Of a stretch of 50,722 bases of DNA, positions 33,948-41,703 are shown in pieces. The DNA comes from Marinoscillum sp. (GTDB taxonomy: Bacteria > Bacteroidota > Bacteroidia > Cytophagales > Cyclobacteriaceae). The DNA lies in the NCBI GenBank assembly GCA_024305105.1, contig JAMWZA010000022.1, positions 1 to 50,722 on the forward strand. The letters are read 5' to 3'. The stretch's first letter is position 1. The number at the start of each line of letters is the position of its first letter. The position numbers and the translations under genes were made by a program. The notes beneath the pieces were generated by a model. That model saw nothing but the letters and a program-made list of their open reading frames with translations. It was not told where the DNA came from and did not search any database.

Positions 33948-35560
33948 AATGACACTCCTCTTTTCCAGGGTATAAAATCATTTTGTTCTAATTGCATAGC
34001 TTTTGTTCGCTCTCCACTGGCTACCGCTATGATTTTGTCTAACAATTCATCACCAGCTTCCTCAATGGTTTTAGATCCATCAATCACACCACCCGTATTC
34101 ACATCGATGATATCGCTCATCCTGTTTGCCAAAGCGCTGTTACTAGCTACCTTTATCACAGGTGCTACAGGATTACCTGTAGGTGTACCAAGACCGGTGG
34201 TAAAAAGAATAATATTGGCTCCAGAACCCGCAAGACCCGTTGTTGACTCTACATCATTACCCGGAGTACAAAGCAAATTCAAACCGGATTTGGTTACCGG
34301 CTCTGTATAGTCCAGAATATCCGAAATACGTGCGGCTCCACCTTTTTTGGCTGCTCCAGCTGATTTTATAGCATCAGTGATCAACCCATCTTTGATGTTA
34401 CCAGGCGAAGGATTCATATCAAAACCACTTCCTACTGCTTGAGCATGCGTTTCATAAGCTCTTTGAATGCGCACAAATTTCTCTGCCAGCTCAGTCGTGT
34501 CACACCGGTCTATGATGTTTTGTTCTACCCCGTTGAGCTCTGGAAATTCACTTAAAATTGTCGATGCTTTAAGCGACACTAAAAGGTCGGACACTCTCCC
34601 CAATACCGGATTGGCCGATATACCAGAAAATCCATCCGAGCCTCCACACTCTAAACCTACGACCAGCTTGTCCAAAGACGCTGGCTGTCGTTCTACCTTG
34701 TTTGCTTCCTTGAGCGCTTCCAAAGTATCTGCGATGGCTGAAGAGATAAGTTCTTCTTCTGAGGCCATCTGTTGCTGTTCGAAATACAGAACAGGTTTTT
34801 CACTAGTGGGATACAGCTCATTTTGCACTGATTTAAACCAGTCTGCCTGCGCATGCTGACATCCCAGGCTCAGGACTGTAGCTCCTGCTACATTGGGGTG
34901 ATGCACATACCCTGCTAAGAGTCTCAACAGTGTTTCTGCATCTTGCCTCGTACCCCCACAACCGCCATGGTGATACAAAAACCGAATACCATCCACATTC
35001 TCAAATACCTGTATGGTGGTATAAGTGGTTTGCGTAACCTGCCCAGACAGGTGCTCACTCACCAAACTTTCATATTTGTTCGGTTTGTAATATCCCAGTT
35101 GCTTTATCAGTGCCTCCTCTATGACTTTCAGGTTACGATTTTCACAGAAAACCAATGGTACAAACAACCAATAATTGGCCGTACCAACCTTACCCGATGA
35201 ACGCTGATAGCCATTAAACGTACGATCCTTCCATTTACTAACCGATGGGCTATCCCATTGGTATTGCTGACGATTTTCCAGGCTCAAAGGCGCTGCAAAA
35301 TGTTTCGTATTTTCAATGGTAAGTAATGACCCTGCTAACAGATCTTCCTGTACAATACCAACAGGCACACCGTACATAATTATCTGATCGCCTTTGGATA
35401 GATCCTCCAAAAGCACCTTATGCTTTTGAGGAATGATCTCTTTCACTTCCAGAGACACTCCATCGTGTTCCATAGTCCCTACAGGCAGTTCGGTTAGTGC
35501 CACCCAAACATTATCCCTATGATCAATTTTAATTACCTGCTTCTGTTTCATAACTTTCAC
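33944..35560 (-). CDS. UxaA-family dehydratase, candidate L-fuconate dehydratase
   Basis: 538 residues, with an N-terminal SAF-like part (about 1-95) and a C-terminal UxaA domain bearing HHGGCGGTRQDAE, GLECGGSDGFSGISANP and GNDVESTTGLAGSGAN. The metal and catalytic motifs are thus as in the altronate dehydratase at 5703, to which it is clearly paralogous. It is first in an eight-gene operon whose other members supply every step of non-phosphorylative L-fucose oxidation except the aldonate dehydratase. I therefore infer that it dehydrates L-fuconate (or a similar 6-deoxy-aldonate) to the 2-keto-3-deoxy acid. Enolase-superfamily enzymes do this in better-known pathways, and none is present here. 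Altronate remains an alternative substrate. Confidence 0.8.
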   Translation of the reverse strand: MKVMKQKQVIKIDHRDNVWVALTELPVGTMEHDGVSLEVKEIIPQKHKVLLEDLSKGDQIIMYGVPVGIVQEDLLAGSLLTIENTKHFAAPLSLENRQQYQWDSPSVSKWKDRTFNGYQRSSGKVGTANYWLFVPLVFCENRNLKVIEEALIKQLGYYKPNKYESLVSEHLSGQVTQTTYTTIQVFENVDGIRFLYHHGGCGGTRQDAETLLRLLAGYVHHPNVAGATVLSLGCQHAQADWFKSVQNELYPTSEKPVLYFEQQQMASEEELISSAIADTLEALKEANKVERQPASLDKLVVGLECGGSDGFSGISANPVLGRVSDLLVSLKASTILSEFPELNGVEQNIIDRCDTTELAEKFVRIQRAYETHAQAVGSGFDMNPSPGNIKDGLITDAIKSAGAAKKGGAARISDILDYTEPVTKSGLNLLCTPGNDVESTTGLAGSGANIILFTTGLGTPTGNPVAPVIKVASNSALANRMSDIIDVNTGGVIDGSKTIEEAGDELLDKIIAVASGERTKAMQLEQNDFIPWKRGVSL

Positions 35561-35620
35561 TTCAAAGCATATTTAAAAGAATCTATTTAGAAAAGCCTCT
35601 AAAACTTAATTAAACAAGTA

Positions 35621-35634
35621 CGCACACGTGTGCG
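35621..35634 (-). promoter_or_regulatory. CGCACACGTGTGCG operator-like palindrome upstream of the fucose-type operon
   Basis: A perfect 14-bp palindrome with central CG, 61 bp upstream of the first gene. Its 10-bp core CACACGTGTG is identical to the palindrome just before lacI gene 2 (14070-14079). Other CACGTG hexamers in the window are inside genes and lack the extended symmetry. Binding by LacI protein 2 is inferred. Confidence 0.68.
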
Positions 35635-35727
35635 CAACTTCAACTTTGACTATCGCTTACCTTATCCCAATCGCAGGGTCATTCCAGCGCTGTTGAAAAA
35701 ACTCACTATCGGCTATAAAACAGAAAA

Positions 35728-35758
35728 ATCACCTTCGACTAGTTGTGTCAAAGGTGAT
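35728..35758 (-). terminator. Rho-independent terminator for the Gfo/DUF1080 unit
   Basis: Stem ATCACCTT (35728-35735) with AAGGTGAT (35751-35758), extended by GAC/GTC after one mismatch, and a run of A at 35724-35728 that reads as U in the leftward transcript. It lies 32 bp past the stop of the oxidoreductase gene and separates it from the fucose-type operon's promoter region. Confidence 0.7.
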
Positions 35759-35789
35759 CGGTTCTAACTTTTTAAACACCTATAAACCC

Positions 35790-37136
35790 CTAAACTGGCT
35801 TAATCTCCCAGCCTGGCTCATAAGTTCTGGACCATAGTTTCATTGCCTCCCGGTTAAAAATTCGCCCGGTATTTTCATCAACTTCATAAGCATCATCAAT
35901 TCTGTAAGCAATGTTGGCATAGTGAGTCAACATCTGGCTAATTGCTCCTTCATCGATTGGTGAGGTCAATTCTGCCTTACCTCGAATGGCATTAAAGAAA
36001 TTCCTCGAGTGCATGGTAGACATGTCTCCACCACCACCGAGTGCTGTACCTGACTCAGTACCCGAAGAAAGATTTTCCTTAATGAGTTCTCCTTTTAAAC
36101 CGTAGAGTTTATAACCATCTCTGTCAACGAAAACAGACCCTTTAGATCCATAAATGATGGTACCACGACCAGCTCCGTATTTACTATAACCATTTCTACT
36201 ATAACCGTCCCATTTGATCAACTTGTTTCCTGCAAACTTGAATGTAGCCTCCATGGTGTCATACATTTCCCATCCATCATCTTTGTACTGATATTTGCCC
36301 GCATTTACTTCTACACGTTCCGGATACTTCACCTGTAGCGCCCATCGAGCAATATCCAGTTCGTGAGTGGCATTGTTGCCAGTCTCAGCTGTACCATAGT
36401 CCCAGCCGTACCAGTGCCAATTATAATCCCAGGTATTATCGGTGTATGGCCGTCTCGGTGCAGGTCCCTGAAACAGTTCCCAATCAAGTCCCTCTGGTGG
36501 GCTTGTCTGTGTTTGGCCTGGAACAGCCCCCCGGCTATTGATGTAAAATGCGACTGCCTGATAAACATCTCCCAAAATCCCTTCATGAATCTCTTTAATG
36601 ATTTCCTGTGATTGCGGAGACGAACGTTGCTGATTGCCCATTTGTACTACCTTATCATACTTTTTTTGATAAGCAACCAGTAGCTCACCTTCGCGTGGGT
36701 TATGGCTACAAGGTTTTTCCAAATACACGTGCTTACCAGCTTGCATGGCCATACACGCTCCAGGGGCATGCCAGTGGTCTGGAGTAGCCATGAAGATGGC
36801 ATCTACTTTTTTATCGTTTATTACTTTACGAATATCATTTTCCAACTTTGGTTTATCACTCGTTACCTCCGCAAACATAGCAGCAGCTCTTTCCCGCTGG
36901 CTTTTCATTACATCACAGAGATAAGTGAGTTCTACGTTATTATTCTTATCAGCGATGGCATCTTTATATGCAGGAAATCTTCGTCCCAGTCCCTGTAGTG
37001 CCACATGAATGCGGTTATTGGCACCGATTATTTTGGAGTAACTCTTTGCGCTCATCGCACTGAGCTGGCTCGTAAGACCTATACCAGCTGCACCAGCGGT
37101 AGCTTTGATCATAAAATTTCTTCTGTCTTTTCTCAT
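35790..37136 (-). CDS. Gfo/Idh/MocA-family oxidoreductase, Tat-exported
   Basis: 448 residues. The N-terminus has a twin-arginine signal (RRNFMIKATAGAAGIGL), so the folded, cofactor-loaded enzyme is probably exported to the periplasm. An NAD-binding fold follows (HVALQGLGRRF), then the family's Glu140-Lys141-Pro142 (YLEKPCSHNP) and the C-terminal barrel-like domain with WHWYGWDYGTAE and ATHELDIARWAL. Exported members oxidise or redox-cycle sugar rings, including 3-keto-glycoside chemistry. It starts 2 bp after the tandem DUF1080 gene, a common pairing in Bacteroidota. Substrate is not known. It might act on glycans liberated by this region's enzymes, but nothing ties it directly to pectin. 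Confidence 0.87.
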   Translation of the reverse strand: MRKDRRNFMIKATAGAAGIGLTSQLSAMSAKSYSKIIGANNRIHVALQGLGRRFPAYKDAIADKNNNVELTYLCDVMKSQRERAAAMFAEVTSDKPKLENDIRKVINDKKVDAIFMATPDHWHAPGACMAMQAGKHVYLEKPCSHNPREGELLVAYQKKYDKVVQMGNQQRSSPQSQEIIKEIHEGILGDVYQAVAFYINSRGAVPGQTQTSPPEGLDWELFQGPAPRRPYTDNTWDYNWHWYGWDYGTAETGNNATHELDIARWALQVKYPERVEVNAGKYQYKDDGWEMYDTMEATFKFAGNKLIKWDGYSRNGYSKYGAGRGTIIYGSKGSVFVDRDGYKLYGLKGELIKENLSSGTESGTALGGGGDMSTMHSRNFFNAIRGKAELTSPIDEGAISQMLTHYANIAYRIDDAYEVDENTGRIFNREAMKLWSRTYEPGWEIKPV

Positions 37137-37138
37137 AA

Positions 37139-38533
37139 TTACTCAGCTGTATTTTTATTTATTGGACGAATTTTTATGTTTTTGAAGGATACCATATCTC
37201 CATGATCTTGTAGCAGGATTTGACCTTTATCGAGTTCACCAAAGTCCTTCCACTTTACATACTTGCTTTCAGACACCAACTTCCTGTATTCCTCGCTCTT
37301 GCGTTCATACTCCAACACCTTCACGCCATTGAGCCAATGCTCAATATGGTTGTCAATTGATTTGATGTGCGCGGTATTCCATTCTCCGATTGGCTTGATT
37401 GGTTTATTGACATCAGCCTGTATCAGGTCATAAAGAGACGATACTGTTCTGCTCCCTTCATGATTACCCAATTTGGCATCCGGATGCAGTTCATCGTCAA
37501 GGATTTGATACTCTAAACCAATGGAAGAACCTGGTCCTTTATTAATCTCGGTATCCACGTAATATTTGATCCCACTGTTGGCGCCAGGAGTAAGCTTAAA
37601 GTCTACCTTCAACTCAAAGTCACCAAATAATTCCTCGGTTACAATGTCGCCGCCTGCCCTGGACTCTGCTCCGCCTGAGGAAAGCACAGACAATACGCCA
37701 TCTTCAATCACCCAGCCCTTTTCAGGGAACTCATCCAACTTGGCTCCCCGCCAGCCTTCGGTTGTTTTTCCATCCCAAAGCAGTTTCCATCCTTTTTTAG
37801 TCTCGTCGATGGTCAAGTTATTCTTTGTTATTACTGGTTTTAGAGGAAATTTAGTCATGTACTTATCAAGATTCTCCGTAAGGATTTTCACTTCTCGCCA
37901 CATGATTGGCTTACCTTCCTGATCCTCGTTACTGATACTATGAACCTGCAAACCGATAAAGCCTGTAGCTGTCTTATCATCGATAAGGTATGCCGCAGGC
38001 ACGCCATTTATCCACGTTTTGATGGTGTCAGCAATGGCTTCTATTCGGTAGTGGTTCCACTCATTTTGTTTAAAGGCCTTTTGAGCTTCAGGGTTGTTAT
38101 CCATGGTGTTTAACCAGCCTCTTCTTGCCTCATCATAAATACCTGCACTCCAGGCTCTATCCGACGGATCGATTTCCACCTGATAGCCATGCACCCGACC
38201 ATTCTGATAATGATCAAAACTGTTACTTCGTATTTGGATTCCAGAGTTCATGGATGGGTCAACCTTGTATTCTAACTCTAATATAAAATCTCCATACAAT
38301 TTATCTGATCTCAAAAAAGTATTAGGCGTGTTCATCATTGTTGTCCCAACGATCGCCCCATCGGCTGCTTTATAGTTGGCTTCACCGCCAATTTTGGTCC
38401 ACCCATTCAGGGTTTCACCATCAAACAAATCCACCCAAGGTGTTGAATCCTTTGTTTCGGTTTGACATCCGCAAAGACTCACCGAAACTAAAAAGGTAAT
38501 GATAATTATTAATGTGTTCGTTTTAGTAACCAT
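37139..38533 (-). CDS. tandem DUF1080 lipoprotein (3-keto-disaccharide hydrolase family)
   Basis: 464 residues with a lipoprotein signal (SLCGC, Cys23). Two DUF1080 concanavalin-like domains lie in tandem: about 32-220 (WVDLFDGETLNGWTKIGG to LQVHSIS) and about 243-455 (WKLLWDGKTTEGWRGA to FKNIKIRP). The first ends with a GWLNTM loop, and the second keeps the GHEGSRT-type loop as LGNHEGSRTVSSLYD. The family includes 3-keto-disaccharide hydrolases that cleave glycosides after oxidation at C3. The pairing with a Gfo/Idh/MocA oxidoreductase 2 bp downstream fits such an oxidise-then-cleave scheme (inference). Most relatives have one domain, so the duplication is notable. Confidence 0.85.
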   Translation of the reverse strand: MVTKTNTLIIIITFLVSVSLCGCQTETKDSTPWVDLFDGETLNGWTKIGGEANYKAADGAIVGTTMMNTPNTFLRSDKLYGDFILELEYKVDPSMNSGIQIRSNSFDHYQNGRVHGYQVEIDPSDRAWSAGIYDEARRGWLNTMDNNPEAQKAFKQNEWNHYRIEAIADTIKTWINGVPAAYLIDDKTATGFIGLQVHSISNEDQEGKPIMWREVKILTENLDKYMTKFPLKPVITKNNLTIDETKKGWKLLWDGKTTEGWRGAKLDEFPEKGWVIEDGVLSVLSSGGAESRAGGDIVTEELFGDFELKVDFKLTPGANSGIKYYVDTEINKGPGSSIGLEYQILDDELHPDAKLGNHEGSRTVSSLYDLIQADVNKPIKPIGEWNTAHIKSIDNHIEHWLNGVKVLEYERKSEEYRKLVSESKYVKWKDFGELDKGQILLQDHGDMVSFKNIKIRPINKNTAE

Positions 38534-39160
38534 ATAAAAAAGTCTGATTTTCTAATTTCAATTATTCCAAAACTAGCTTGCTAGCAACAATATGGCATGA
38601 TAAATTACTCAAAAACACGGTCAGAATTCAAAATATTTAATATTTCATCACATTCTTCACTACAGTGGCTACAGATGTCATTCCGTCATTCTGGTTCAGA
38701 TAGAGTGTTGAATTTGGCAGATCAAGCAAATTATCACTTACACTATGTACCAAAAATTTTCAGATTATGATTAAGCAAACTCATTGATTAGGTCAATATA
38801 TCTTGTTGATTACTTCTCATGATACCAATTGCTTAGGGTATAGAATGCTTTTTTTCGAATACCCTTTTCGGAAATTAGCTTCTTTCTGTTGTAGTCATTT
38901 TGATTTTCTTTCAGCATCCTTCCAGGAGAAAGAAAATCCTTGTGAATCCAAGGGCATAGAAGTGCTAAGGTCACTAGTGAGGTGTTACCCAACTTTGAAT
39001 TAGAACAGCTGATACTATGTTACGGCGAACATTGTAAGGTATTAGAGCCTGAGAGTTTGAAAAATAGAATTCGTAACCGAACTAAGTAGGCGGAAAAATT
39101 ATACTAACATGAAAACCCACTAAAACTCGTAATTACACTTGACCTATACCATGACCCAAA
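38534..39160. other. gene-free intergenic region
   Basis: About 630 bp with no credible ORF; the short frames around 38803-39003 lack start context and family features. It should contain the promoter for the DUF1080 gene. Only short symmetric elements are seen: TTGCTAGCAA (38578-38587) and ATTGA-5 nt-TCAAT (38783-38797). Confidence 0.5.
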
Positions 39161-39164
39161 ACGA

Positions 39165-39200
39165 AAAAACCCACTCGAAATGACTTCCAAGTGGGTTTTT
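39165..39200 (-). terminator. Rho-independent terminator after tRNA-Thr
   Basis: AAAAACCCACT (39165-39175) pairs with AGTGGGTTTTT (39190-39200) around a 14-nt loop. In the leftward direction it lies 12 nt beyond the tRNA 3' end and ends in a U run. The symmetric A/T tracts would also let it work rightward. Confidence 0.75.
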
Positions 39201-39211
39201 AAACATTTAAG

Positions 39212-39285
39212 AGCCCCCTGTCGGATTCGAACCAACGACCTACTGATTACAAGTCAGTTGCTCTGGCCAGCTGAGCTAAGGGGGC
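39212..39285 (-). tRNA. tRNA-Thr (anticodon TGT)
   Basis: 74 nt reading leftward from GCCCCCT at 39285. The acceptor GCCCCCT/AGGGGGC has seven pairs, the D stem is GCTC/GAGC, the anticodon stem ACTGA/TCAGT encloses the loop CTTGTAA with anticodon TGT, the T arm is GTTGG-TTCGAAT-CCGAC, and the discriminator is T. All standard tertiary positions look normal and CCA is not encoded. It reads ACA threonine codons. A terminator follows at once, and two degenerate copies of its 5' half lie upstream at 39315 and 39416. Confidence 0.95.
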
Positions 39286-39314
39286 CAATATTTTCTTTTA
39301 CTCCTCCACGAGCG

Positions 39315-39370
39315 CTGATTAAGGGTCAGTTGCTCTGGCCTCCCGATAGCTATCGGGAGAGCTAAGGAAT
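39315..39370 (-). pseudogene. degenerate tRNA 5'-half with palindrome in its D-loop
   Basis: Reading leftward: CCTTAGCTC, then a 20-bp palindrome, then GGCCAGAGCAACTGA, the loop CCCTTAA and TCAGC. This reproduces the D arm and anticodon arm of the tRNA-Thr next to it (shared GGCCAGAGCAACTGAC), but U33 is C, the triplet at the anticodon position is CTT, and no T arm or 3' acceptor strand follows. It cannot fold as a working tRNA. Confidence 0.6.
39340..39359. repeat. perfect 20-bp palindrome
   Basis: CTCCCGATAGCTATCGGGAG is completely self-complementary. It occupies the place of the D-loop in the tRNA fragment at 39315-39370, suggesting insertion of a small REP-like palindromic unit. No second full copy is seen in the window. 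Confidence 0.65.
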
Positions 39371-39415
39371 TCTCTTTAGTTCCTATATTTCACAACATAG
39401 GTCCAATTTTTCTTT

Positions 39416-39466
39416 CAAGTCAGTTGCTCTTGTCGAATTATCGAACCGCTACTGAGCTAAGTGCGC
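39416..39466 (-). pseudogene. second degenerate tRNA 5'-half
   Basis: Reading leftward: GCGCACTTAGCTCAGT (39451-39466), about 20 nt of altered D-loop, AGAGCAACTGACTTG (39416-39430), then unrelated AT-rich sequence. The acceptor 5' strand, D stem and 5' half of the anticodon stem are tRNA-like, but everything 3' of the anticodon is missing. It has the same polarity as the tRNA-Thr and the copy at 39315. Confidence 0.55.
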
Positions 39467-39572
39467 TTAACGAATAGCTATCATTTTTACTGTTTGACCA
39501 GCGGCGCTTTGTTTAAGCGAGTGCAAATGTAAAACTCCAGTTATATATTCCAAAGCCTCACCGAAGAATTTT

Positions 39573-41648
39573 TCACATCTCTTTCAAAACTTCTAATTGC
39601 TTCTTTAAATCATCGAGTTCCTGCTCCGCTTTTTCGATCTTTTCTTCGAAATCCTTTTTCAATTCATCGGCATTCTTAGACTGTGCGAAAAAACCTATGT
39701 TGGTCTTCCATAAATCAATGTCGCCCTCAATCGCTGAGATTTTTCGTTTGATAGCTCCCTCCTTTCTGTGAATTTTCTGCCCACTGTGAGGACTATTCTT
39801 GAGCTTACTCATTTGTATGTGCATCTTTAGCTCATTGAGCTGATCATCACTTAGGTCCTCAAGAGACACCAACTTACTCGTTACCTCATCATACCTGGCA
39901 TGACTCTTTTTAATCGCATTACGTGGCACAAAGCCAATCTCAGCATATTCATCCAAGAGCTCATAGACTTCTTCTAACTCTATGGTATCTGCACTTATTA
40001 GCTGTTCCAGATTATTGCAGATATCCTCTTTCTTTTTCAGATTGATCTCAAACTCCTTGTTCTTCGTGTCATTTTGAGCTCTTTTTCGCTCAAAGAAATG
40101 ATCGCAAGCGGCTTTAAACTTCTTATAAACTTCGTTTCTCACTTTTTCAGGAACAGGACCAATGTCGCGCCATTGGTTTTGGAGCTTCTTCAGTTCATTG
40201 GCTGTCTGCATGAAGTCATCGCTATCCTTCAGTACATCTGCCTTGGCAAAAAGCTCCTCCTTTTTCTTTAGATTCTCTTCTCGCTGACCCTCAAGAGCTT
40301 TGAAGAAGTTGTTTTTATTATTGAAGAATTTCTTAAAGTTGCCCCAGAAGTGCTTGTTAATTTTCTTGGCACTTTCACGAGGCAGACCACCGACTTTATC
40401 CCACTCCTTTTGAAGTTCTAAAAGTTCCTTAGTCTTCTTGTTCCACTCGGTAATTCGATCTGATTCAAACTTCGTAAACTCTTCCGCCTTATCGCCTAGC
40501 CTTTGCTTCACCTCAGCATTGGCATGAAGCTCCTTTTTAAGCGTTTCAAAGTAATCCTTACGCTTGGAGTAGATCTTATCACTCGCCGCTTTAAAACGCT
40601 GCCAAACAGGCTCCTGATCCTCCTTAGGTATCGGACCAATATGCTTAAACTCCTCATGTAGTTCATTTAGCTGAAATATGGCGTCTTTGATGTTTTCTAA
40701 TTGATTTAAGGCCTCAGCACGCTCACATAGCTCTAGCTTTCCTTCCAGGTTTTTCTTACGATCGAGTTCCTTTAACTCAAAATAAATACTTCGCTGATCA
40801 TAGAATCGATCGATCAAAGCATGGTAGTTCGCCCACATGGTCTTGGCGTAAGCGCCAGGCACCTGCCCCACATTTCTCCATTCTTCCTGTAGGCTTTTCA
40901 ATACATTTATTGAAGTAGTACTCTCTTCACCATCCACCAACTCTCGCAGCTGCTCCAATAATTGCTGCTTTTTCTCCAGATTAGCATCTTTGGATTTTTC
41001 AAGTTGGGAAAAGAAAACAGATTTCTTAAGACGTAGTTTTTCAAACAGATCGAAAAACTGCGTATCCAGATCCTCTCCTTTGTAATCGAAATCACCAGCA
41101 TCATTTCCTTCATTGACAAAGGTCTCCAAGGCTGCCTCTTTCTCAGAATCGTATAATTTATTGTAAAGCGGACGAATCTCTTTCAACCCTTTATCCAATA
41201 TCCGCATGTTTTCGACAGGCGCGAATTTCTTCAAAACCTCATAGAGCTCCTTTTTTGTAGGATGATCAAAATCCAGCTCTTCTAACAATTTATTCTCCTC
41301 GTCGTGATCATCATGATCCTCGTCTTCAGAGTCATGTTCGTCTTCTTCGGACTTCTGATTCGCTTCGGGAGCTTCCTTAGGCTCGGATTCTTTCTCAGAA
41401 ACTGGGGCAGTTACTGGCTCTGGCGTATCCTGACTATCCTTTTCAGAATCAACTTCAGCTTTCGATTCGTCAGAAACTTCGGCGGGTACTTCTTCTTTAG
41501 ATTCTTTGGACGCTTCATTCGATGCATCTTCTGTGGGCTCCGCATCCTCAGCTTCAACTTCCTTATTTAATTCAGGGGTCTCCTGAACTCCATCCTGTGA
41601 ATTCTTTTCTTCTGAATTCTCAGGCAACTTATTTTCCTTGTCTTCCAT
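39573..41648 (-). CDS. DUF349-repeat coiled-coil protein
   Basis: 691 residues. The first ~120 residues are extremely acidic and low-complexity (runs of Glu/Asp/Ser/Pro, ending HDSEDEDHDDHDEEN). The rest is built of DUF349 repeats, each a helical hairpin with a W..vG.vP motif: EWRNVGQVPG, EFKHIGPIPKE, EWDKVGGLPRE, QWRDIGPVPEK and a weaker YAEIGFVPR. A coiled coil closes the protein (from about 640). DUF349 proteins are common in Bacteroidota and Actinobacteria. Their role is unclear, with links to cell-surface or nucleic-acid-associated processes but nothing I can show here. It stands alone, 55 bp downstream of yqgE. The acidic head may be disordered. Confidence 0.85.
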   Translation of the reverse strand: MEDKENKLPENSEEKNSQDGVQETPELNKEVEAEDAEPTEDASNEASKESKEEVPAEVSDESKAEVDSEKDSQDTPEPVTAPVSEKESEPKEAPEANQKSEEDEHDSEDEDHDDHDEENKLLEELDFDHPTKKELYEVLKKFAPVENMRILDKGLKEIRPLYNKLYDSEKEAALETFVNEGNDAGDFDYKGEDLDTQFFDLFEKLRLKKSVFFSQLEKSKDANLEKKQQLLEQLRELVDGEESTTSINVLKSLQEEWRNVGQVPGAYAKTMWANYHALIDRFYDQRSIYFELKELDRKKNLEGKLELCERAEALNQLENIKDAIFQLNELHEEFKHIGPIPKEDQEPVWQRFKAASDKIYSKRKDYFETLKKELHANAEVKQRLGDKAEEFTKFESDRITEWNKKTKELLELQKEWDKVGGLPRESAKKINKHFWGNFKKFFNNKNNFFKALEGQREENLKKKEELFAKADVLKDSDDFMQTANELKKLQNQWRDIGPVPEKVRNEVYKKFKAACDHFFERKRAQNDTKNKEFEINLKKKEDICNNLEQLISADTIELEEVYELLDEYAEIGFVPRNAIKKSHARYDEVTSKLVSLEDLSDDQLNELKMHIQMSKLKNSPHSGQKIHRKEGAIKRKISAIEGDIDLWKTNIGFFAQSKNADELKKDFEEKIEKAEQELDDLKKQLEVLKEM

Positions 41649-41703
41649 AATGGAACCTCTCTTTTGGTTGGCTACAATCCTTAAAATTAATAAATATGTC
41701 CTA

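Noticed and set aside
38783-38797. ATTGA-TTAGG-TCAAT as a third Fnr-like box
   Set aside because: The spacer is 5 nt rather than 4 and no gene starts nearby in a suitable direction.
38803-39003. ORFs on both strands at 38803-39003 as small genes
   Set aside because: Both strands are equally open in AT-rich DNA, with no signal, motif or start context.
39180-39365. 61-residue + strand ORF starting MTSKWVFKHLRAPC
   Set aside because: It lies across the terminator and antisense to tRNA-Thr; such tRNA-antisense ORFs are common false genes.
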